A DNA stretch of 64,000 bases from UBA7957 sp965222695 (GTDB lineage Bacteria; Pseudomonadota; Gammaproteobacteria; Granulosicoccales; Granulosicoccaceae), in assembly GCA_965222695.1 (NCBI GenBank), contig OZ244967.1, forward strand, positions 1,054,001-1,118,000. Direction: 5' to 3'. A program made the translations under genes and the position numbers. Every line of letters begins with the position of its first letter. Position 1 is the first letter of the stretch. A model generated the notes under the pieces. It made no database searches. It worked only from the letters and a program-made list of their open reading frames with translations, and had not been told where the DNA came from. This document shows positions 15,879 through 23,646 of the stretch, piece after piece.

Positions 15879-16985
15879 TCAAATAAACGGCAGTTCAGTA
15901 ACCCTGGCATTGTATCGGCAATCCGGTGCAAACACCTGGTACAAACTGCTTTTGTCCATATCGCTATTTAACATGGCGATAGCGATGTTTTTTTCCAACC
16001 GCGGTGAATAGACAACCGTCCGTATTTCTCCAGCCCGAATATCTCCCTGCATCAACGGCCACCATTGAGGATTACCGAAAATCCGATCGCCGTCGACATA
16101 CATGGGAACCAAGCGACGAGTGACACCAGCTTCAGATTGCCTGATCAGTGCTTCTTTTCCCAAAAATTCAGCACTTTGCTTTAAGTCGCAGTACCTCTCC
16201 AGCCCGCATTCCAAGGGACTGTCCCCGAGCACCATATCGCCGCCGAAGGATAATAACCAGCTTTCCGTGCGCTCGATCAGATTAGGGCATCCCGCGCCAA
16301 TATGACAGTCCTGTCCCGCATCCCACAGCGCATCCCATAGTTTTTCACCGTATCTTCCGTCACGTAAATACACTTCAAAACCGCCTTGTTTGCTCCAACC
16401 GGAGCGGGCGATCAGCAAAGGTACACCTTCCCATTCGAAGACGCGAAACTTAAAAAAACCTATATCTTCCACAAATGTGCCGAAGAGTCGGGAACACACG
16501 CGCTCGGCCTTGGGTCCCTGTATGGCCAAAGGGCTGACATCGGGTTCGCTGATTTCGACATCGAAACCCCAACCGCTGGCGAGACCTTTAGCCCAAAAAA
16601 TAATGTCCGAGTCAGCCAGCGAAAACCAATACCGGTTTTCATCGAGTTTGAGCAGTACCGGATCGTTGAGCATCCCTCCCGCCCTATCCAGCAGGGGTGT
16701 GTAAGCGCATTGTCCGGTCTTGATATTGGTCAGATCTCTCGGGATCATCCGCTGCACTAATTCAGCAGCGTCTGAACCCTGGATTTCAACCTGCCGTTGA
16801 CACGCGACATCCCAAAGTTGCACATGTTCCAGGAGATGCCAATAATCTTCTTCCACGCCGCGAAAAACGGCAGGCAGCAGCATATGGTTGTAAACGGTAT
16901 AGTTTTTGGCGCCGGCATCGGATACTTTCCGACTGAACGGGGTGTTGCGAATGCGATGTGATTTGACCAGAGAATAGCTGTTCAT
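15879..16985 (-). CDS. DmdA-like dimethylsulfoniopropionate demethylase (GcvT family)
   Basis: 368 residues from MNSYSLVKSHRIRNTPFS, with GGGGA upstream; an ATG six codons earlier is also possible. GcvT-fold aminomethyltransferase family. The segments YTVYNHMLLPAVF, LWDVACQRQVEIQG, DPVLLKLDENRYWFSLADSD, ARSGWSKQGGFEVY and CPNLIERTESWLLSFGGD resemble DMSP demethylases rather than canonical glycine-cleavage T proteins, and the length (DmdA about 369) fits. DmdA moves a methyl from DMSP to tetrahydrofolate. No dmdB/C/D genes are adjacent, so a sister demethylase with another substrate remains possible. Confidence 0.72.
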   Translation of the reverse strand: MNSYSLVKSHRIRNTPFSRKVSDAGAKNYTVYNHMLLPAVFRGVEEDYWHLLEHVQLWDVACQRQVEIQGSDAAELVQRMIPRDLTNIKTGQCAYTPLLDRAGGMLNDPVLLKLDENRYWFSLADSDIIFWAKGLASGWGFDVEISEPDVSPLAIQGPKAERVCSRLFGTFVEDIGFFKFRVFEWEGVPLLIARSGWSKQGGFEVYLRDGRYGEKLWDALWDAGQDCHIGAGCPNLIERTESWLLSFGGDMVLGDSPLECGLERYCDLKQSAEFLGKEALIRQSEAGVTRRLVPMYVDGDRIFGNPQWWPLMQGDIRAGEIRTVVYSPRLEKNIAIAMLNSDMDKSSLYQVFAPDCRYNARVTELPFI

Positions 16986-17115
16986 AGCGTCTGTTCCCCA
17001 CATGACTGCCGTCTCGGAAAAGAAAATACCAGTCTGCTAAAAAACCTTGGTTGCATGCAACTGAGCTTTACCAAGGGGTCAAGCCAGGAATAGCCCGTTC
17101 TAAACTTAACTCAGC

Positions 17116-17676
17116 TTATTGACCCAGAAGTGCTCTCTTTAATTTTTTTTGCGCGGGTTTTTCGGATATCCAGATTCCGAACAAAGCCGACTTGAAGTCG
17201 AGCCCTTCAATAACAGCTTTTTCTTCATTGTTTTTAACGATATGCGTACCTGTTTCCGGCTTGTAGTTAAAAGTGAAACGGTCTTTCTTTTTGATTTCTT
17301 CCCGCAATACCGAAAGAAAAGTATCGATTCGCGTTTGTATTTCCGCAGTATTGCCGTTTGTCGCATGATTAAATCCCTCTATCACAGCCTCCTCCATTTT
17401 TTTGCTGTCGATCAGGCCCGAAACAATTTCCAGATCCAATGACATGGGTGAATCATCATTCATGATTTTTTCTGCATCGGAAGAGGGTGTTTCCAGATAC
17501 AGGCCGGCTATATATAGCTTGACAAACAACTTTGTCCGGGCGCCGACGCCATTGAGTTGAAGCGTGCTATCGCCCAGCGTGATCGAATCGGCAAAGTCGA
17601 CACCGGAGAGGGACTTCGCCGGTGTGACACCGCTGAACAGGCAAAATAAGCCAATGATAAAAATTCTCTTAAACAT
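17116..17676 (-). CDS. Secreted chalcone-isomerase-like protein
   Basis: 186 residues from MFKRIFIIGLFCLFSG, a signal peptide ending about residue 20 (TPAKS). The mature domain has the family-typical order FADSITLGDSTLQLNGVGARTK, LYIAGLYLETPSSDAEK and a C-terminal GIWISEKPAQKKLKRALLGQ. Bacterial members are fatty-acid-binding-like periplasmic proteins of unknown function, not chalcone isomerases proper. It is 67 nt downstream of the VolA-like lipase gene on the same strand, which makes a lipid-related role reasonable. Confidence 0.8.
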   Translation of the reverse strand: MFKRIFIIGLFCLFSGVTPAKSLSGVDFADSITLGDSTLQLNGVGARTKLFVKLYIAGLYLETPSSDAEKIMNDDSPMSLDLEIVSGLIDSKKMEEAVIEGFNHATNGNTAEIQTRIDTFLSVLREEIKKKDRFTFNYKPETGTHIVKNNEEKAVIEGLDFKSALFGIWISEKPAQKKLKRALLGQ

Positions 17677-17743
17677 AGCGTCAATCCTAAGGATGTGCCG
17701 GGCTTCTAGAAGCCCGGCACAGATAAAATCCATGACTACTCGA

Positions 17744-19792
17744 TTATTCGCCTGTAGCAATCACTGATGTGTCATTGATCTCAATCAGCCGCCCGCGGCT
17801 ACCCAGAAATTTTGCAACCTGGGTTTGCATTTCCACCGTCACCATCGGATCCGCTGCGGGGTTAAGGATAGATCCGTGATCGCCCGAGACAAACCTGACT
17901 GCGCCGCTGACTTCGGCAGTACCGTTGCCCGTGGTTGCGACGATCGGATCCAGACCCATCAGGCGAATCAAAGGTTCTGTTCCCGACAGAGGTGCGGTAG
18001 CGACAGAGTTGGGAATGACCTGATCGCTCAGACTGCCTCCGCTGCCCCCGACCACTTCCATCAGATGAATCGGATGTTTGCCGGCCGCCTGCGCTGAGAA
18101 GTTGATGGGATCACCGGAATCGACCACGGTTTGCGCCGCCGTCAGAAACTGTTCATATTCGGCACTGCCTTGCGGTGCGCCGTTATTTGCCAAAGCCCCA
18201 TTGATTGACGGGCCGAATGACGGTGAATTGGCCAGCAACCGGGCCAGTCCGCCGCCGGGCATCGCCAGAGATGCCGCACCCACATCGTCGTCGAAAGCCA
18301 GAAAAACCGTGCCGGTTATTCCGCCAAGGGAATGTCCGAGAAATCCGATATTGCCGGCATCCAGGGGCACGGTTGCAATGTTGGCGATGCTGTTGCGCAA
18401 AGTGCTGATGTCGGACACTGCCTGCCGCAGATTGTCCCGTGCATTGAGCAGGTTGGTTAAATTATAAAAATGGGTACCGGAGGCGTCCGCGATGCCATCC
18501 GGGGTGGTGTTAGTGATGTCGTCATTGTTGACCAGATCCAGACCGAACGTCCTTTCATTAGCGCCTAGCGCGGCAAACGTTTCTCCTTCGATATTTAACG
18601 GACTGGCCGGATCCGTAACACCATGCATGGGCAAATCTATGGCAATGACCGCTATACCCGCTGCCGCGAGACCGTCTGCAACCGCCAGCATGTCGGAACG
18701 GTTACGGGTAATCCCGTGTTGAAAAATAACCACTGGCCAACCGCTGCCGGGTGCAGTACCCGCTGCGGGAATCGATAGGAGCAGCGGAATTGTCTGCTCG
18801 GAAGTTAGGGCGGGAATCGGGTTAAAGCGTGTCACAAATCCGCCGTTTTCCGCAGTCCAGAATCCGTTCAATGCCAGCAGCGGATTTTCTTCGGTCGGCG
18901 CGGTTTGGTAGTAGGGCACGGTTAAAGTGCCTATATGGATTTGCGATGCCCCGCTGAGTGCGGGATTGAAGGCCGAGGAAGGCGTCCCCTGGGGCAATAC
19001 GACGATATTTCCTGCCGCCGACTGATCTATAACCGCTTGCATCACCGGTGTAATCGACTGAGTGGTGAAGGTCCAGCTGAGGACGATATTATTTTTCGCT
19101 ATACCCTGGGTCCCGGCCGCCGCTTCGAATGTGGCGGTTAGCTGGCGTACCGGTTCGAGCGCTGCAATATCACCGGTTAAGGCGCTTTCACCGGAAACCA
19201 AGTAGTAGGAAATACTTTTATCGGCGATGGATGCGGGATCGGCCGTGTTTTTTATACCGTTGGTCAATATGACCATATAGGTGGTGCTTTCCTTGAGCGG
19301 CTGTATGGGGAGAATTGCAAGCGTGTCCATGCTCTCTCCGGCCACGGTGACGGCCAGTTGGCTTGCATCCAGCTCGCTGGTCACACCTGTTACTGCGCCT
19401 TCAGCCGTGGAGGTGACTTCGAACACCCTGACGGTATCACCCAGGACGACGGTTGCCGGATCCATCGCCTGACTGAATCCGGTCGTGATCGGTTCGGTCG
19501 TGGAGAATCCGTCCAGTGCATTCAGGGCGACCTGAGGGTTTGATAAGTCGTTTTCATCCTCTACGGGAATATTGATGGTTCCATCCTCGGTTCCAGCCAT
19601 AAGCAAATTATTGGGAAAGGGAATAATCTGGTCAGCCGGATTAAAGCTGGCTTCAAAGGTCGAGCTCGGCAGTTGTGCTGCTTCGGTTTCTGCCCGTTCA
19701 CGGCTGCCGTCAAAGTCATAGTCGGTGGAATCACTGCAGGCGGCCAAGGCAAGAGCAGCGGCTATAGAAATAAATATACTGGAATATTTCAT
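17744..19792 (-). CDS. VolA-like surface lipase lipoprotein
   Basis: 682 residues with a lipoprotein signal peptide (lipobox LAAC, cysteine near residue 19) followed by DSTDYDFDGS. The N-terminal half is a beta-rich lipase-N domain with FNPADQIIPFPNNLL; the C-terminal half is an alpha/beta hydrolase with the nucleophile elbow GHSLGG (about residue 495) and a preceding VIFQHGITRNRSD oxyanion segment. In Vibrio, VolA is a surface lysophospholipase encoded beside FadL, releasing fatty acids for import. Here fadL lies directly upstream (16 nt), the same pairing. Confidence 0.85.
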   Translation of the reverse strand: MKYSSIFISIAAALALAACSDSTDYDFDGSRERAETEAAQLPSSTFEASFNPADQIIPFPNNLLMAGTEDGTINIPVEDENDLSNPQVALNALDGFSTTEPITTGFSQAMDPATVVLGDTVRVFEVTSTAEGAVTGVTSELDASQLAVTVAGESMDTLAILPIQPLKESTTYMVILTNGIKNTADPASIADKSISYYLVSGESALTGDIAALEPVRQLTATFEAAAGTQGIAKNNIVLSWTFTTQSITPVMQAVIDQSAAGNIVVLPQGTPSSAFNPALSGASQIHIGTLTVPYYQTAPTEENPLLALNGFWTAENGGFVTRFNPIPALTSEQTIPLLLSIPAAGTAPGSGWPVVIFQHGITRNRSDMLAVADGLAAAGIAVIAIDLPMHGVTDPASPLNIEGETFAALGANERTFGLDLVNNDDITNTTPDGIADASGTHFYNLTNLLNARDNLRQAVSDISTLRNSIANIATVPLDAGNIGFLGHSLGGITGTVFLAFDDDVGAASLAMPGGGLARLLANSPSFGPSINGALANNGAPQGSAEYEQFLTAAQTVVDSGDPINFSAQAAGKHPIHLMEVVGGSGGSLSDQVIPNSVATAPLSGTEPLIRLMGLDPIVATTGNGTAEVSGAVRFVSGDHGSILNPAADPMVTVEMQTQVAKFLGSRGRLIEINDTSVIATGE

Positions 19793-19807
19793 GATATGTC
19801 CTCTGCT

Positions 19808-21184
19808 TTACTCGAAGTGCCAGTTAAGCTGTGCACTGACAATATTAATATTGGATTCGAATATGCCGCGTGTGGTATGCCCGACTCCTTCATCCGTATG
19901 ATCCAAGGGGGTTTCGTCCACGATCAGATGGGCAAAGCCGAAATCCAGATTGACCTCGTCATTCACACGGTATCCCGCTCCGAAGGCGATCCAGGTGCGA
20001 TCGTTTCCGGGAATTCTCGGTGTTCTGAATTTCGGGCTCGGAATGGGTTCCTCATCCCAGGCCAGACCCGAACGGAATGTCCACACGTCGTTGTGTTTAT
20101 AGTTAATCCCGACCGAATAGCGGAAAGTGTCATCCCAGTTTTCCGTAGTGACACTGTCCGGTTGGGCCGGGTTGTCGAATTTAACCCGCAACTCTTCAAA
20201 AGAACTCCACTGGGTCCAGGTGATATCTGCCAGGAGTTGTATTTTTTCGTTGGCATCATGAGCGGCTGAAATCGAAAACGAAGCCGGCAAATCGGCAGCC
20301 GCTTCCACCCCGGTATTGGTGAAAGCGGTACTTCCCGAAGCATCAAGCACTGCCTGAAAAGTCGGATCGTTTTTAAACTTGGCGTCACCTTCGAGTTCGT
20401 GGTTGATTTCCGATCGAAAATGTAATCCGAACCTTGTTTGCTGAGAGATTTTGTACAGTAGCCCGATATTGAAGTTGAACGCCCAGCCATCGCCTGAGAC
20501 TTCCGCAAAGCTATCATGCTCCAGGTTGCCTGCGGTAAGCCCCGCTCTGACACATTCCGCTCTGGCTGCATTATTGGGTGCCGTTCCAAGGCAGACCGCG
20601 CCGCTGTCTACCGCGTTGCTCAAGGTGGCATCGAGATATTGGGCGCTAAGGCCCGCTCCGATCGACAACTCGTCACTCAGCCGCCAGGCAAGCGAGGGAT
20701 TGATGTTAACACCGGTCAAAGCAGACTTTACTGCTTGGTATCGTCCCACCCAGTTCCTGCGGTAGTTGGTTTCCAGTCCAAAGGGTGCGTTAATCGCCAG
20801 TCCAAATGTCATGTCGCTGCTCATGGGTGCGATGTAATACAGGTTTGGAATAAATGCGGTTATATCCTTCATTCTTTCCGAACCTTCGATATCATCTCCA
20901 CCGAGCAACGGATTGGTGGTCGTGCCGCGGTTTTCAAATTCAGAGGCGATATTGACGACATGCCCTGCAACACTGAATTTCCTTCCGGAGAATTCGGTCA
21001 TCACCGCCGGGTTGAACCAGGCAACCGATGCATCCAATGTGCTTGCGGCAGCTCCGGCATAGGCCGTTCCGGTTCCGGCCGCGGAATTCTCGATAATCGC
21101 AAATCCTGCACTATGGGCGCTGCTGGAGTAAGCGAGGAATATTCCAGCTCCGACTAAATGCAAGCATCTCAGGTGCTTTGACAT
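19808..21184 (-). CDS. fadL: FadL/OmpP1/TodX-type outer-membrane transporter
   Basis: 458 residues with signal peptide (cleavage after about residue 26, AHSAGFA). The N-terminal hatch contains ENSAAGTGTAYAGAAASTLDASVAWFNPAVMTEFSG, with the conserved NPA motif, and a 14-strand barrel follows, ending in aromatic-terminated SAQLNWHFE as required for outer-membrane insertion. It imports long-chain fatty acids or hydrophobic aromatics. Operon with the VolA-like lipase downstream. A 467-bp gene-free region precedes it. Confidence 0.92.
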   Translation of the reverse strand: MSKHLRCLHLVGAGIFLAYSSSAHSAGFAIIENSAAGTGTAYAGAAASTLDASVAWFNPAVMTEFSGRKFSVAGHVVNIASEFENRGTTTNPLLGGDDIEGSERMKDITAFIPNLYYIAPMSSDMTFGLAINAPFGLETNYRRNWVGRYQAVKSALTGVNINPSLAWRLSDELSIGAGLSAQYLDATLSNAVDSGAVCLGTAPNNAARAECVRAGLTAGNLEHDSFAEVSGDGWAFNFNIGLLYKISQQTRFGLHFRSEINHELEGDAKFKNDPTFQAVLDASGSTAFTNTGVEAAADLPASFSISAAHDANEKIQLLADITWTQWSSFEELRVKFDNPAQPDSVTTENWDDTFRYSVGINYKHNDVWTFRSGLAWDEEPIPSPKFRTPRIPGNDRTWIAFGAGYRVNDEVNLDFGFAHLIVDETPLDHTDEGVGHTTRGIFESNINIVSAQLNWHFE

Positions 21185-21651
21185 ATTATTCTCCTTCGAA
21201 TAATGGTGGCCTGCCCAGAACGCCGCCTCTGTTATGACATATTATGGAATTTGGGCTATTGTAAAAGTCGCATATGAATAAGCTCTCGGCATCTTTACAA
21301 AACAGGCAGTTTGCTGGAGATGACATTGAATTATTCAAAGGCTCCTTAAAGTTCTATAAGCTGTAATTGACGCTACAGGTGACTGGCCAATTACAACTAA
21401 ATTCTGATTAGACACATAGCGATCATTAAAGCCCATGAAAGGCTATTTAGCAAGTAATCGCCTCAGGGGGCAAATTGCATTTTGCCGGGAAATTTGCAGC
21501 CTGAATCGTTCCTTCAGGGTTTGGTCGCAGATGAGACTGTAATAATTTGTAAAATGCTATGGAACAGACCGCCGATCATGGAGGCTTGAGTGTGTTGATT
21601 TATGTCAAGTTGGACTTTTGTTGATTTGACAAACAGCTTCCCGAGGATACA
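21185..21651. promoter_or_regulatory. Divergent intergenic region with FNR/Anr-like site
   Basis: 467 bp without a gene between fadL and a small gene at 21652. TTGATTTATGTCAA (21595-21608) matches the FNR/Anr pattern TTGAT-N4-ATCAA with one mismatch and lies about 44 bp upstream of the downstream start. Nothing else is recognised in the stretch. Confidence 0.4.
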
Positions 21652-22074
21652 GTGTCCGGTATATCGGCGGGCTCGAGAACTTTAGAAATTGAGGTCATAG
21701 TCATTATGCGAGGTGGTGTTGGGCGGATCGATAAAGCCTGTGCAGAACGACTGCTGGGCGCCAACAGGGAAATATCGCTCCACGCAAGTTGTGCCGAGAT
21801 TGAGATATTCTACAATCTGTCGATGAATCGCGTTTACTATTTCCCCGAGCGTGAGGCCATCTACTTTGTGGAGTCGGTACATGCCAACGTCGCGGGGATT
21901 ATCCGGTCAGTGTTGCAGGGAATGAATAAACCGAGTGTAGTCGAGCAATTGTATCTGGATGAGCACCAATATTTTCGCGGGCCGCTCCGGATTCACATCT
22001 CAGAAAAAGATGTGAAACCGGTTCTTGTTGCGCTGCGGCTAAACAGTATTAAAGTGGTTGTTAGCTGCTCATAA
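21652..22074 (+). CDS. Hypothetical protein
   Basis: 140 residues from a GTG start preceded by GAGGA. No signal peptide or membrane segment; predicted mixed alpha/beta with YYFPEREAIYFVESVHANVAGIIRSVL. No family is recognised. The frame is well supported by codon-like composition and an FNR-like site upstream. It is followed by another unknown gene after about 150 bp. Could be a small stress or anaerobic protein, but nothing shows this directly. Confidence 0.5.
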   Translation: MSGISAGSRTLEIEVIVIMRGGVGRIDKACAERLLGANREISLHASCAEIEIFYNLSMNRVYYFPEREAIYFVESVHANVAGIIRSVLQGMNKPSVVEQLYLDEHQYFRGPLRIHISEKDVKPVLVALRLNSIKVVVSCS

Positions 22075-22224
22075 GTTGCCAATCTGCGAACCTTTTCATG
22101 TTAAACACGGAAGATTGAAGGATAATTGCTGTTCTGACGCACAGTATTCGAAAATTCTGAATTCTCTTTAATTCAGATGAATTTCTGACCGACTGTTTCG
22201 GATGGCAATTTGGACCCTTGCAGC

Positions 22225-22851
22225 ATGTTATTTACTGAATTGGTTTTACAGTTTCTTCACCGCTTAGGATATGAAAAGAATGCTCTGCTGGTGACATCAG
22301 TTCCTCGTTCCGAACCGGACGAGACTGCACCTGCGAGCGTACCCTGTATTCTGTCGCTCGAGCCGAACAGTGAACGTGTGATGGCTGCATTCTTACTCTC
22401 TGCAGACAGGGAAAAGTGGAATCTTTCGGACAATGCAATTGCATTGTCCGACTATTGCCAGCAGTTTGAGCCGGAAATACCGCGATATATCATCGTATTA
22501 AACCATCAGGCATCCAATCCCCGGGACCAGATCAGCTTCTATCTCTGCGATGATACGGATAGCGTCAATTGGATCGATATCGAAGAATTTCCCGAATACC
22601 GGGATCTGTTGTTGAATTACACTTTGAATACAGCCCGTATCAGAAACAGGGAAGATGTCCGGAAACAAAATTCATTTAAAGGATTTGCCTATTTTATGGC
22701 CTTGCTGTTCATATTGCTGGCTGTCGCCGATATCTATGTTGACAATATCCTTGACGTGAGTTATCTCAATGTCCAACGCGTGCTTCTGTTGATCGCGGCT
22801 GTGATGTGTTTGTTTTTACCGCGGCTTTTTCATCGATCCGAATCCCGGTAG
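22225..22851 (+). CDS. Hypothetical membrane-anchored protein
   Basis: 208 residues from the ATG at 22225 (an in-frame TTG at 22210 is less likely). A soluble N-terminal domain of about 150 residues resembles no recognised family. Two C-terminal hydrophobic segments, GFAYFMALLFILLAVADIYV and VLLLIAAVMCLFLPRLF, form a membrane hairpin anchor. Two REP-like repeats lie directly after it. Confidence 0.6.
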   Translation: MLFTELVLQFLHRLGYEKNALLVTSVPRSEPDETAPASVPCILSLEPNSERVMAAFLLSADREKWNLSDNAIALSDYCQQFEPEIPRYIIVLNHQASNPRDQISFYLCDDTDSVNWIDIEEFPEYRDLLLNYTLNTARIRNREDVRKQNSFKGFAYFMALLFILLAVADIYVDNILDVSYLNVQRVLLLIAAVMCLFLPRLFHRSESR

Positions 22852-22852
22852 A

Positions 22853-22903
22853 GGCCTGCCCGCAAGCGAGGTTTCGCATCGCGAGGGGGCCTCGCTCCTT
22901 ACA
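22853..22903. repeat. REP-like palindromic repeat, copy 2
   Basis: Contains CGCATCGCGAGGGGGCCTCGC and ends CTCCTTACA; its reverse complement begins TGTAAGGAGCGAGGCC, matching copy 1 with one or two differences. A second stem, CGCAAGCGAGGTTTCGC, is part of the unit. Confidence 0.75.
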
Positions 22904-22927
22904 GGACAATCGACCGGATTGCACTAC

Positions 22928-22983
22928 TGCGAGAGCTTGCCTCGCAAGCGAAATTCTGCATCGCGAGGAGCCTCGCTCCTACA
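22928..22983. repeat. REP-like palindromic repeat, copy 3
   Basis: Same unit and orientation as the copy ending at 22903. TGCATCGCGAGGAGCCTCGC leads to CTCCTACA; its reverse complement begins TGTAGGAGCGAGG. A leading stem GAGAGCTTGCCTCGCAAGCG is also shared. The pair forms a BIME-like doublet. Confidence 0.75.
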
Positions 22984-23049
22984 TCAATCGAAATAGCTGA
23001 TGCTCCTGCAAACGCGAAATTCCGGTTTTCAATGGATTGACACATCTTC

Positions 23050-23087
23050 TTGACAGCGTCTTCCCACTCCATTTAGACTGTGTCTAA
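23050..23087 (+). promoter_or_regulatory. Rubrerythrin promoter with palindromic operator over the -10
   Basis: TTGACA (23050-23055) is followed 18 bp later by TAGACT. TTAGACTGTGTCTAA (23073-23087), with perfect 6-bp arms around 3 nt, covers that -10, as expected for a repressor site. A Fur/Irr-like regulator is encoded 2.6 kb downstream, and its own upstream region carries the half-site GTCTAA near 26108. Confidence 0.6.
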
Positions 23088-23152
23088 GTGGTGTATATCC
23101 CACCACCGGTATAAGATTATTTTCTATCATTATTATTGAGGAACGTCATAAC

Positions 23153-23572
23153 ATGTCATTAAAAGGCAGTAAAACCGAACAGAATCTCAAGGATGCTTTT
23201 GCAGGGGAATCTCAGGCAAACAGACGCTACCTGTATTTTGCATCAAAAGCAGATGTTGAAGGATACAACGACGTCGCTGCGGTATTCCGTTCAACGGCAG
23301 AAGGAGAGACCGGGCATGCTCACGGCCATCTGGAATATCTTGAAGAGTGTGGCGACCCTGCGACCGGCATGCCTTTCGGCGGCACGTCTGCAAATCTGGA
23401 GACCGCTATCGCCGGTGAGACTCATGAGTACACCGACATGTATCCTGGAATGGCTAAGGAAGCGACAGACGAAGGGTTTGATGAAATAGCGGATTGGTTC
23501 GAAACTCTGGCCAAGGCCGAGCGCTCTCACGCAAACCGTTTCCAAAAGGCGTTAGACACCCTGGATTCTTAA
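23153..23572 (+). CDS. Rubrerythrin without rubredoxin domain
   Basis: 139 residues forming a single ferritin-like four-helix domain. Diiron ligands are visible in the EQNLKDAFAGESQANRRY, AEGETGHAHGHLEY, AIAGETHEYTDMYPG and AKAERSHANRF helices. The C-terminal rubredoxin domain of classical rubrerythrin is absent, so electrons must come from another carrier. It reduces hydrogen peroxide. A terminator follows; a Fe-S oxidoreductase, DUF3501 and a Fur-family regulator complete the cluster. Confidence 0.9.
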   Translation: MSLKGSKTEQNLKDAFAGESQANRRYLYFASKADVEGYNDVAAVFRSTAEGETGHAHGHLEYLEECGDPATGMPFGGTSANLETAIAGETHEYTDMYPGMAKEATDEGFDEIADWFETLAKAERSHANRFQKALDTLDS

Positions 23573-23598
23573 ACCCCAGTCAGATAAAGATAAAAATA

Positions 23599-23628
23599 AA
23601 GAGCGGGCATGTGCCCGCTCTTGGTTTT
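23599..23628 (+). terminator. Rho-independent terminator after rubrerythrin
   Basis: Perfect stem AAGAGCGGGCA / TGCCCGCTCTT (11 bp, 2-nt loop) at 23599-23622, then GGTTTT. It probably attenuates transcription into the Fe-S gene rather than blocking it fully. Confidence 0.8.
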
Positions 23629-23646
23629 CACTGCGCGCAAGAGAGA

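Noticed and set aside
22853..22983. CRISPR-like repeats
   Set aside because: Only two imperfect units with internal palindromes and no uniform spacers; these are REP-type repeats. No CRISPR array was seen anywhere.
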